DNA from: Anaerolineae bacterium
GTDB taxonomy: Bacteria > Chloroflexota > Anaerolineae > Aggregatilineales > UBA3940
DNA length: 12,680 nt
NCBI GenBank assembly: GCA_020852775.1
Contig: JADZAD010000203.1
Coordinates: 1 to 12,680 of the forward strand
Reading direction: 5' to 3'
Shown here one piece after another: positions 6,736 to 12,680 of the stretch (position 1 is the stretch's first letter; every line of letters begins with the position of its first letter). A program made the position numbers and the translations under genes. Below the pieces are notes generated by a model, which worked only from the letters and a program-made list of their open reading frames with translations, searched no databases and was not told the origin of the DNA.

Positions 6736-7961
6736 TCGGCATCCTGAATCGGGATGACGAGGTCTTTCGGGTACGGCGTCAGCGAAGTAAACGTGCCGTC
6801 AGCTTCGACGACGTATGTATCCTCGACGCGGATGCCGAACCCCTTTTCCGGGTAATACAGGCCGGGCTCCACAGTAAAGACCTGCCCCGGTTCAAGGACT
6901 TCATCGGAGGCCATTGCCAGCCGCGGACGTGAGTGAATTTCCAGCCCCAGCCCGTGTCCGAGGTTGTGGATGTAGCCATCTGTCGTGCCGGGTTTGCTGC
7001 GAATGGTCGGGTGCCCCTGCTCCTCGAAGATGTCACACGTCAGCTCCTGGTAGTGCTCTCCACGTTCCCCCGCACTCAGGTCGTTCACGACGGCGTCAAA
7101 GGCCTGCATGACCTGCCGGTAGGCATGTTCGACCTCTGGTGTGGCATATCCAAGGCTGAAGGTACGCGTCATATCATGGAAGTAGCCGCCACCGATCTGC
7201 CGTGGAAAGAGGTCAAAGACGATGGCTCTGCCGGTTTCAAGTACCTGGTCGTCCTCTCCGCGGGAATGCGGCACGCCACCATCGCGGCCCATGGCGAAGA
7301 TGATTCCCTCGCTGGCTTCGAGGCCCTGCTCCATCAGCCTGCGGTTGATGAACTGGCGCACCTCTCCGATCGTCAGTGGGCTGCCATTGCCCCGGATGAG
7401 CCGGTTGGCGCGTGCCCGGTGGCTCTTCAGGAAGTCCACAGTCTCGGCCATTACCCGGTTTGTGCGCGCCGCGACGTCTCTGATCTGGATCAGTTCGTTG
7501 GTATCTTTAGTAGCATAGGCGCGATCAAAGATCGTGGTTTCGGTTTCGCCGGTGATGGTGACACCGGGCAGAAGTTCCTGCAGGCGCTTGAGCAGCAGGT
7601 ACGAAGTGCCAGGGCTGCCGAGGCCGTAGAAACTGACCGTCCCACTGACGTTGTTCCGCTGGAACACTTCCACGTACAGGCGGATGAAAGCCTCGAAGCG
7701 GTTCCCGGATGCCCGGACGTGGTCGAGGAAGTGATAGTCATCGAACGTGGCGATACGCAATCCGCTCTTCGCGGCTTCGTCTCGCTCCATTGAGGAGCAG
7801 ATCAGCAGAGCCGTTTCGCCGGGCTTTTTCAGGATGAAGGCGCTGGAGATCTTCGCGCCGCCGGTGATGTAGGCCATGGCAGGGTTCTCGTGTGCGGAAC
7901 CCATCACGACGATGGCATCGAATCCACGTTCCTGGATCAGGAGATCAAGATCGGATTTCAC
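6732..7961 (-). CDS. M24 family metallopeptidase, Xaa-Pro aminopeptidase-like
   Basis: The 409-residue protein has the two-domain layout of prolidases and aminopeptidase P: a creatinase-like N-terminal domain (about 1-150) and a pita-bread catalytic domain (about 160-405). All five metal ligands of M24 are present: D250 (IVFDL), D263 (HDMTRTF), H336 (HGLGLEIH), E365 (VEPGLYY) and E380 (VEDTYVV). A second conserved His is in PHSRG (H232). It should therefore be an active dinuclear-metal peptidase removing residues before proline or splitting X-Pro dipeptides. It is presumably cytoplasmic, as no signal peptide is seen. The start is GTG at 7961, with GGAGGG 5 nt upstream. It is the first gene of an operon with tsaD. 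Aminopeptidase P and prolidase cannot be separated by eye. Confidence 0.93.
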   Translation of the reverse strand: MKSDLDLLIQERGFDAIVVMGSAHENPAMAYITGGAKISSAFILKKPGETALLICSSMERDEAAKSGLRIATFDDYHFLDHVRASGNRFEAFIRLYVEVFQRNNVSGTVSFYGLGSPGTSYLLLKRLQELLPGVTITGETETTIFDRAYATKDTNELIQIRDVAARTNRVMAETVDFLKSHRARANRLIRGNGSPLTIGEVRQFINRRLMEQGLEASEGIIFAMGRDGGVPHSRGEDDQVLETGRAIVFDLFPRQIGGGYFHDMTRTFSLGYATPEVEHAYRQVMQAFDAVVNDLSAGERGEHYQELTCDIFEEQGHPTIRSKPGTTDGYIHNLGHGLGLEIHSRPRLAMASDEVLEPGQVFTVEPGLYYPEKGFGIRVEDTYVVEADGTFTSLTPYPKDLVIPIQDAE

Positions 7962-8128
7962 GTTTTCCCTCCGAGAAGTAAAATAGGGGGCGGCATTAAG
8001 GCCGGATAATGTGTTTCATGGTTTGTTTTCGCAGCCGGGCTGCAGGCGTGTGCTGCTGCTTACAAAGATAGCATGTCCGGCGGGGGTGTGCACCACGAGA
8101 TCGCGGTTATGGAGGGAATGAGGACGGA
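7962..8128. other. Divergent intergenic region between the M24 operon and the HerA-like gene
   Basis: This 167-bp gap must hold promoters for both directions. I see no pair of hexamers good enough to call. It contains a 13-bp palindrome (GCAGCC-G-GGCTGC, 8031-8043) and a looser dyad (CATTA 7994-7998, TAATG 8007-8011). Either could be an operator or chance. Confidence 0.3.
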
Positions 8129-9781
8129 ATGGTCAGCCGAACGATGAACGAGTTGGATCAGTATTTTGGACCCCGCATCCCACGCCTGGGGCTGGTAACA
8201 GGCGGCTCGTTGAGCCGGGGCCTGGATGTCAAGCTGGAGCCGGCAACGAGCCTCGAAGACCTGGCGGTGGGGCGTTACGTGGTCGTGGATGGCCACAGCC
8301 GCCGCTTCTTCTGCATGATTACCGACATCGGGCTGGACAACACCAGCGCGCAGATCACCCGCACACCGCCGGATATGTCCAACCCGTACCTTGAGGATGT
8401 GTACTCCGGGTCGATGGCGTTCGGTACCATGCACATCTCGCCCATGCTGGTCATTGAAGAAGGAGGCACGGTGGGGCCAGTACGGACGATCCCGCCGCAT
8501 TTCCGCAGCGTCCGCACCGCGACCGAGCAGGATATCAACGATGTCTTCGGGCACGAGGATCAGACGCACTTCAATATTGGCTCACCCCTCGAACTGCTTG
8601 ATACACAGATCAACATCGATCTCAAGCGGCTGTCCGAGCGGTCAGTCGGGGTGTTCGGCAAGAGCGGCACCGGCAAGAGCTTCCTCACCCGGGTGCTGCT
8701 CGCCGGGATCATCTCGCGCCGGGCGGCGGTTAACCTCGTGTTTGATATGCACAACGACTATGGCTATGAAGTGCCGACCGAGACCGGGACGAAGGTCAAG
8801 GGGCTCAAGCAGTTGTTCCCTGACCGGGTTGCGGTATTCACCCTGGACGACGAGTCCTCGCGGCGGCGCGGCGTGCGCCCGGATTTTGTTGTGACCCTGC
8901 CTTACAGCGACATTGACCCCGATGACCTCGCCGCACTGAAATCCACGATGGACCTGAGTGACACCATGCTGGACGCGGCCTACACGTTGCGCCGTATCTA
9001 TGGCCGCTCGTGGATTCAATCGATCCTTGTCGCTACCAACGAGGATATCGATGCACTGCTGAACGAAACGACGATCAACGGGCCGTCACTGACGGCGCTG
9101 ATTCGCCGGCTGCAGCGATTTGACCGCTTTAAGTTCCTCACCACGCAGGATACGGGGGACTCCGCGGTGATGCATATCGTGAAGTGCATTGAGCAGGGTA
9201 CGAACGTCATACTGGAATTCGGACGGTACGGCAATGCACTGGAGGCTTATATCCTGGTCTCCAATTACCTGACACGCCGCATCCGCGAATTATACGTCCA
9301 GCGCATCGAGGAATCCCTCGGTGATGAGAGCAAACAGCCGCCACAGTTGATCATCACTATCGAGGAAGCGCATAAGTTTCTTGAGCCGCAGATTGCGCGG
9401 CAGACGATCTTCGGCACAATTGCCCGTGAACTGCGAAAGTTCAAAGTCACCCTGCTGATTATCGACCAGCGCCCCAGCGCGATTGACGAGGAGGTGATGT
9501 CACAGGTCGGAACCCGGGTGACGGCGTTGCTCGACAATGAGAAGGACATCACCGCCGTGCTGATGGGTGTTAGCGGTGCGCCGGGCCTGCGAGAGGTGCT
9601 GGCCCGGCTTGATACGCGCCAGCAGGCGATCGTACTCGGCCACGCCGTGCCGATGCCGGTTGTGATCCGGAACCGTGCCTATGACGAGGCCTTTTACGCG
9701 GCGATGGGCGGGGTACTCAAAGGGGAGAAGCTCCGGGAGAGCGCAAAGAAAGCTAATCTGCGGCTTTTCGGCGAGGAATAA
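8129..9781 (+). CDS. HerA-like hexameric ATPase (HAS-barrel / DUF87 family)
   Basis: HerA ATPases form hexameric rings that translocate DNA. In archaea and some bacteria they work with the nuclease NurA in DNA-end resection, and other members belong to phage-defence pairs. The 550-residue protein has a beta-rich N-terminal region (about 20-120) fitting a HAS barrel. The FtsK/HerA-type core follows: Walker A GKSGTGKS (177-184), a strand ending FDMHNDYG (205-212, the HerA D-x-H-G-E-Y position), Walker B LIITIEEAHKF (407-417, with E412 and E413), a likely arginine-finger region ARELRKF (432-438) and sensor segment DQRPS (446-450). The ATG has AGGA just upstream. It is a lone gene; no NurA, SIR2 or DUF4297-type partner lies beside it. 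A two-way terminator follows. Confidence 0.9.
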   Translation: MVSRTMNELDQYFGPRIPRLGLVTGGSLSRGLDVKLEPATSLEDLAVGRYVVVDGHSRRFFCMITDIGLDNTSAQITRTPPDMSNPYLEDVYSGSMAFGTMHISPMLVIEEGGTVGPVRTIPPHFRSVRTATEQDINDVFGHEDQTHFNIGSPLELLDTQINIDLKRLSERSVGVFGKSGTGKSFLTRVLLAGIISRRAAVNLVFDMHNDYGYEVPTETGTKVKGLKQLFPDRVAVFTLDDESSRRRGVRPDFVVTLPYSDIDPDDLAALKSTMDLSDTMLDAAYTLRRIYGRSWIQSILVATNEDIDALLNETTINGPSLTALIRRLQRFDRFKFLTTQDTGDSAVMHIVKCIEQGTNVILEFGRYGNALEAYILVSNYLTRRIRELYVQRIEESLGDESKQPPQLIITIEEAHKFLEPQIARQTIFGTIARELRKFKVTLLIIDQRPSAIDEEVMSQVGTRVTALLDNEKDITAVLMGVSGAPGLREVLARLDTRQQAIVLGHAVPMPVVIRNRAYDEAFYAAMGGVLKGEKLRESAKKANLRLFGEE

Positions 9782-9811
9782 TCCGATCAGCAGGCGAACG
9801 GTAAAAGAAGT

Positions 9812-9845
9812 GGGGATGCACACTGTGCATCCCCGCCGTGTTTCT
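9812..9845. terminator. Palindromic, probably bidirectional terminator
   Basis: GGGGATGCACA (9812-9822) and TGTGCATCCCC (9824-9834) form a perfect inverted repeat, folding as a 9-bp stem with a 5-nt loop. The plus strand continues with GCCGTGTTTCT. The minus strand continues with ACTTCTTTTACC. It separates the convergent HerA-like and lipoprotein genes and can serve both, although neither T-run is long. Confidence 0.7.
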
Positions 9846-9859
9846 GATCAGCCGTTACC

Positions 9860-10888
9860 TTACGATTCGGTCTTTTCCCCCGTGCCCTGCGCCGCATTCT
9901 GCACCGCTGCGCGGGCGGCCCGCTTCTCCTTCCCTGCCCGGACGCGCCATGCGATGAAGCGCACGATCCCGTAGATGACCAGGCCGAAGAGCAGCAGCCA
10001 CGGCAGCACTGCGATCACGAACACGATCAGGAAGTCTGCGAAACCCTTCGCCCCATCAATCAGGCTCTCTACGGCGCGGCGGAAGGTGACGGCCGGCTTC
10101 CAGCCCTCGTCTACCGGCTCGTAGAGGATGTAGGGCTGCAGGCTGACGGAAATGCTCGACAGTGCGGCGGATTCTGACAGGAATTTCATCCGCCCCTTGA
10201 TAGACTCGATTTCTTCTTCACGTGCTGTCAGTTGTGCTTCGGCCGCAAGCAGGTCTTCGGTGTTCTGCGCACTGGCCATGATCTCCAGCAGCCGGTCGCG
10301 TGCCGCCTCGAGGCTTTCAAGGCGGGCACCAAGGTCCACATACTCCTCGGTCACGTCCTGCCCTGATTCAGTCCGGCTGATGACTTCGACGGCCATCCCG
10401 GCGATACCATCCATAGTCGCGTCGAAACGCTCCGCTGGTACACGGATACTGATGCTGATCGAAGGCTGAGAGTCTGCGCCACCACCATACTCGCTGCTGG
10501 AGACGACGAACGCGCCATCACCGGCATACTGATTGACCAGGTCTTCGATCCTCTGCTGAGTGGCCCGCGTATCTTCAACGTACAGGCTGACGTCACCAGT
10601 GCGGATGATCAGGCGTTCCGTCTGCAGAGCCCCTTCTGCACTGACATTGGTCACACTCCCGGAAGGAGCCATTGCTGCATCGGCAGCGTACTCTTCCATG
10701 GGGGCCGCCATTTCGGCGGCAGGTGCTTCGGGCATCGGCGCTGCGCCACCATAACCCCGGCTGGAGACTTCTTCGGCGAACGGGGCCGCCGCCGGGGCGC
10801 AGGCGCCGAGCATAACCACGAGCACAATCAGGGTGGCGATCAGGATGGTTGTGCGGTGGCCCTCACGCTTGATCGGAAATTTGCTCAT
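9860..10888 (-). CDS. DUF4349-like membrane-anchored lipoprotein
   Basis: The 342-residue protein starts with a lipoprotein signal: a basic start (KFPIKREGHR), a hydrophobic stretch, and the lipobox LGAC with C30 as the lipidated residue. A low-complexity Ala/Pro/Met/Glu linker (31-80) leads to a domain of about 85-255 that fits DUF4349. This includes ERLIIRTGDVSLYVED and a long coiled-coil-like helix pair (about 185-240, with LESLEAARDRL and AREEEIESI). A transmembrane segment (about 285-312) is followed by a basic cytoplasmic tail. So it is attached to the membrane at both ends, with the domain outside. Function is unknown. The ATG at 10888 is chosen because AGAGGA precedes it and the signal peptide begins there. 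The open frame continues further upstream only as antisense to the next gene. Confidence 0.88.
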   Translation of the reverse strand: MSKFPIKREGHRTTILIATLIVLVVMLGACAPAAAPFAEEVSSRGYGGAAPMPEAPAAEMAAPMEEYAADAAMAPSGSVTNVSAEGALQTERLIIRTGDVSLYVEDTRATQQRIEDLVNQYAGDGAFVVSSSEYGGGADSQPSISISIRVPAERFDATMDGIAGMAVEVISRTESGQDVTEEYVDLGARLESLEAARDRLLEIMASAQNTEDLLAAEAQLTAREEEIESIKGRMKFLSESAALSSISVSLQPYILYEPVDEGWKPAVTFRRAVESLIDGAKGFADFLIVFVIAVLPWLLLFGLVIYGIVRFIAWRVRAGKEKRAARAAVQNAAQGTGEKTES

Positions 10889-11036
10889 GCTGTCCTCTTT
10901 TTGGTGTGTTGGGTGCTCACGCATATTGCTTATATCGATACAGATATGACGGCTACAGGCCTGAATTGGTTCCACCGATCTCATTGTACATCTGTTTTGA
11001 CCGTCGCGTCTGATCGCCTGGTACGGGGAGGATGTG

Positions 11037-11042
11037 TAGAAT
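11037..11042 (+). promoter_or_regulatory. Candidate -10 element for the dehydrogenase gene
   Basis: TAGAAT (11037-11042) matches the -10 consensus at 5 of 6 positions, but there is no good -35 at the right distance. A TTGACC (10997-11002) lies 34 nt upstream, too far to pair with it. The 186-bp divergent gap (10889-11074) shows no other clear control site. Confidence 0.25.
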
Positions 11043-11074
11043 GGAACACAATGTGCCGGCTGCAACGGAGGTGG

Positions 11075-12091
11075 ATGGTGGAACCAGTCAATGTCCTTGT
11101 TACCCTGCCCTTTGAAGACGTGCTGATGGAGAAGCTCCGGGCGGTGGTGCCCGGCGGGAGTATACGCCAGAAGGTTATCCGGAGTGTGGAGGACCTGCGG
11201 GATGCCGTCCGCGATATTGATGTGCTCTATACGGTGGACTACCTTCCGGAGCCCGAAGCCGCACCGCGCCTGAAGTGGGTGCAGGTGCACACAGCGGGGG
11301 TTGGCCGGCTTGTTGAGCATCCTCTTTACACCACCACGGAAATCACCTTCACCAATGCCAGCGGGGTACATGCGATCAATATCGCCGAATATGTCATGTC
11401 ACAGATCCTGGCTTTTGCGCATCGCCTGCCCCGGATGCTGGAGGATCAGGCAGCGGTGAACTGGCCTGAGCACCGCTGGAATCGATACGTGTGTGATGAA
11501 CTTTATGGCGCGACGCTCGGCATCCTTGGCTACGGTGCGATCGGACGGCAGTTGGCACGGGTGGCGAGTGGCTTTGGGATGACCGTGCTGGCTGTTAAGC
11601 GTGACCTGCGTACTCTGGAAGATGACACTTTCTGTGTGCCGGGAACAGGCGATCCGGAGGGAGTGATTCCGATGCGGTTCTACCCACCGGAGGCGCTGCA
11701 TTCGTTTCTGTCCGAATGTGACTACGTGGCGAGCTGCGCGCCCCTGACCACACAGACACACCATGTTATTGACGCGAAAGCCCTCAGCCGGATGCGCTCC
11801 AACAGCGTGTTGATTAATATCTCCCGTGGGGCGGTGATTGATGAAGCGGCGCTGGCCGATGCGCTGGCCCGGGGGGTGATTGCGGGGGCGGCGCTGGATG
11901 TGTTCGAGGAGGAGCCGCTACCCTCCTCAAGCCCACTCTGGAAGCTGAATAACGTCATCATAAGCCCACACGTGGCGGGCTTCTCACCGCGCTATGAAGA
12001 ACGCGCCACTGACCTGTTCGCGGAGAACCTGCGCCGTTTCGTCAGCGGGGAACCACTGCGTAACATGGTCATCCGGGGGCTGGACTACTGA
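11075..12091 (+). CDS. D-isomer-specific 2-hydroxyacid dehydrogenase
   Basis: This family reversibly reduces 2-keto acids to D-2-hydroxy acids with NAD(P)H and includes glyoxylate/hydroxypyruvate reductases and phosphoglycerate dehydrogenases. The 338-residue protein has the usual length. The Rossmann motif is GYGAIG (152-157). The catalytic residues are R251 (NISRGAVID), E280 (DVFEEEPLP) and H299 (SPHVAGF). The segment after the second Rossmann strand is VKRD (174-177), lacking the Asp typical of strict NAD users at strand 2, so NADPH use is possible. A loop of about 20 residues (181-200) is inserted there. The ATG at 11075 follows GGAGG closely. The next codon, GTG at 11078, has better spacing and is an equal alternative; an ATG at 11051 is less likely. 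Substrate is unknown. Confidence 0.93.
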   Translation: MVEPVNVLVTLPFEDVLMEKLRAVVPGGSIRQKVIRSVEDLRDAVRDIDVLYTVDYLPEPEAAPRLKWVQVHTAGVGRLVEHPLYTTTEITFTNASGVHAINIAEYVMSQILAFAHRLPRMLEDQAAVNWPEHRWNRYVCDELYGATLGILGYGAIGRQLARVASGFGMTVLAVKRDLRTLEDDTFCVPGTGDPEGVIPMRFYPPEALHSFLSECDYVASCAPLTTQTHHVIDAKALSRMRSNSVLINISRGAVIDEAALADALARGVIAGAALDVFEEEPLPSSSPLWKLNNVIISPHVAGFSPRYEERATDLFAENLRRFVSGEPLRNMVIRGLDY

Positions 12092-12093
12092 TC

Positions 12094-12121
12094 TTGATGA
12101 AACCACGGGACGGGGTATAAT
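12094..12121 (+). promoter_or_regulatory. Promoter of tRNA-Lys
   Basis: TTGATG (12094-12099), a 16-nt spacer and a perfect TATAAT (12116-12121) precede the tRNA. Transcription would start near 12128, leaving only about 6 nt of 5' leader. The -35 lies 2 nt after the dehydrogenase stop codon, so the tRNA has its own promoter. Confidence 0.72.
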
Positions 12122-12133
12122 ACACAGTGTTCC

Positions 12134-12205
12134 GGCCCGCTAGCTCAACGGTAGAGCAGCTGACTCTTAATCAGTAGGTTGTAGGTTCGAATCCTACGCG
12201 GGTCA
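12134..12205 (+). tRNA. tRNA-Lys (anticodon CTT)
   Basis: A full cloverleaf folds from 72 nt. The acceptor stem is GGCCCGC with GCGGGTC (one G-U pair), the D stem GCTC/GAGC, and the anticodon stem GCTGA/TCAGT with loop CTCTTAA. The anticodon CTT is at 12166-12168. The T arm is GTAGG-TTCGAAT-CCTAC and the discriminator is A (12205). CCA is not encoded (the next bases are CAGCC). It reads AAG lysine codons. Its A37 would be a substrate for the t6A pathway that includes tsaD in this window. Confidence 0.97.
12181..12205. other. Candidate integration (att) core: 3' part of tRNA-Lys
   Basis: Tyrosine recombinases that target tRNA genes usually recombine in the T-arm/acceptor region, so that the 3' end of the tRNA is recreated on integration. 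The T arm and acceptor 3' strand here are 33 nt from the end of an integrase gene. That makes this the likely att core. It is inferred from position only; the second copy would lie outside the window. Confidence 0.4.
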
Positions 12206-12234
12206 CAGCCAATCGCATGACCACAGTGTGACCC
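12200..12234. repeat. Inverted repeat spanning the tRNA 3' end and the junction
   Basis: GGGTCACA (12200-12207), which includes the last acceptor bases of the tRNA, is the exact reverse complement of TGTGACCC (12227-12234). The spacer is 19 nt. It could be an imperfect recombinase binding arrangement or a structure in the tRNA precursor, or chance. Confidence 0.35.
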
Positions 12235-12238
12235 CAGG

Positions 12239-12680
12239 TTATCCCTTCCAACCCGCCAGCGGCGAATGCTGGCGGTGTTCTTTTCTGACGGTCTCCACGT
12301 TGTAGCGCAGGTAATACCGCTTAGTGATGCCGATTTGGGTATGACCCAACATGTCGGAGAGCGGCGAAATATCCCCCCCGGATTCCACCCAGCGACGTCC
12401 GAAAGTGTGACGAAAGGCGTGAGGGTTGGAGCGCCCGTGTACCCCTGCTCGAATGGCGACCCGTTCCACCAATTGATAGACCCCGTTCTTGGTGAGGGGT
12501 TTGCCCAGGCGATTCAGGAAGACATGCGGGTCATCTGTTATGGGTCTTACAGCCAGCCACTCAATCAGAGCGGCAACCGTGACAGCGGAAACCGGGATAA
12601 TCCGAGACTTGTTGCCCTTCTCTATCAGCTCGACAGACTGATGAATGAGGTTCAGCCGGTCAAGAGTCAGGGTGGCGACA
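12239..12680 (-). CDS. Tyrosine recombinase / integrase, C-terminal catalytic part (cut by the window edge)
   Basis: The open frame runs from the right edge of the window to a stop at 12239, giving the last 146 residues of a phage/XerCD-type integrase. Numbered from the first visible residue, the conserved catalytic residues are K24 (in EKGNKSR), H87 and R90 (PHAFRHTF), H113 (LGH) and the nucleophile Y122, nine residues after H113 as in XerD. The first catalytic arginine and the N-terminal DNA-binding domains lie beyond the edge. All visible catalytic residues are intact, so it is likely active. It converges on tRNA-Lys with 33 nt between them, the usual position of an integrase next to its attachment site. 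Its last codons overlap a plus-strand terminator hairpin. Confidence 0.92.
   Translation of the reverse strand, partial: VATLTLDRLNLIHQSVELIEKGNKSRIIPVSAVTVAALIEWLAVRPITDDPHVFLNRLGKPLTKNGVYQLVERVAIRAGVHGRSNPHAFRHTFGRRWVESGGDISPLSDMLGHTQIGITKRYYLRYNVETVRKEHRQHSPLAGWKG
12253..12286 (+). terminator. Intrinsic terminator for the tRNA transcript, inside the integrase 3' coding end
   Basis: CCGCCAGC (12253-12260) and GCTGGCGG (12268-12275) form a perfect 8-bp stem with a 7-nt loop, followed on the plus strand by TGTTCTTTTCT. It lies 47 nt after the tRNA and overlaps the integrase coding end on the opposite strand. Its polarity suits the tRNA, not the integrase. Confidence 0.72.

Noticed and set aside
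6933..7793. Plus-strand open frame (286 codons) opposite the M24 peptidase
   Set aside because: It is antisense to a protein with all five catalytic metal ligands intact and resembles no family.
10856..11074. Upstream extension of the dehydrogenase frame
   Set aside because: It overlaps the lipoprotein start on the other strand and lacks family-like sequence. The conserved protein begins at MVEPVNVLV behind GGAGG.
10889..11371. Upstream extension of the lipoprotein frame
   Set aside because: The extra 161 codons are antisense to the dehydrogenase start and would bury the lipoprotein signal peptide. The ATG at 10888 has a ribosome site and begins a proper signal sequence.
12206..12680. CRISPR array, toxin-antitoxin or defence genes at the right edge
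   Set aside because: Only the integrase end is present here. There are no regularly spaced repeats or further open frames; any cargo would lie beyond the window.

Overview
The window is ordinary bacterial chromosome that runs into the edge of an integrated element at its right end. It looks moderately GC-rich. Genes are on both strands, start with ATG or GTG, and mostly have clear GGAGG-type ribosome binding sites. The mix of genes (long PriA, TsaD with an M24 peptidase, a HerA-type ATPase, a DUF4349-like lipoprotein, a CDF transporter with a long C-terminus) fits an environmental Chloroflexota (Anaerolineae-like) bacterium. That placement is an impression from gene content, not a demonstrated match.

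Left part (1-2838). The minus strand carries priA (replication-restart helicase). Just downstream is a strong minus-strand promoter, TTGACT-N17-TATACT, whose spacer contains a perfect LexA-type SOS operator, GAAC-N4-GTTC. It drives a gene of which only the ribosome binding site and first three codons lie in the window. priA is divergent from an orphan response regulator. The shared upstream region holds a 16-bp dyad and weak promoter elements.

Middle part (2839-7961). Plus-strand genes encode a response regulator with a partly degenerate receiver, a zinc-type CDF transporter with three C-terminal ferredoxin-like repeats, and a 125-residue protein with its own good promoter. The last ends at a strong intrinsic terminator. 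Convergent to these is a two-gene minus-strand operon with a 4-bp start/stop overlap: an M24 Xaa-Pro aminopeptidase-like protein, then tsaD (tRNA t6A synthesis).

Right part (8129-12680). A HerA-like hexameric ATPase (plus strand, no NurA beside it) converges on a DUF4349-like lipoprotein (minus strand). A palindromic, probably two-way terminator separates them. A D-2-hydroxyacid dehydrogenase (plus strand) is followed by tRNA-Lys(CTT) with its own TATAAT promoter. Thirty-three bases beyond the tRNA ends a convergent tyrosine recombinase gene, cut by the window edge. This is the classic layout of an integrative element or genomic island in a tRNA gene.

I found no CRISPR array, insertion sequence or obvious new multi-gene system. 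The items most worth following are the SOS-type promoter at the left edge, the tRNA/integrase junction, the CDF repeat architecture and the solitary HerA. No gene-free stretch exceeds 300 bases.
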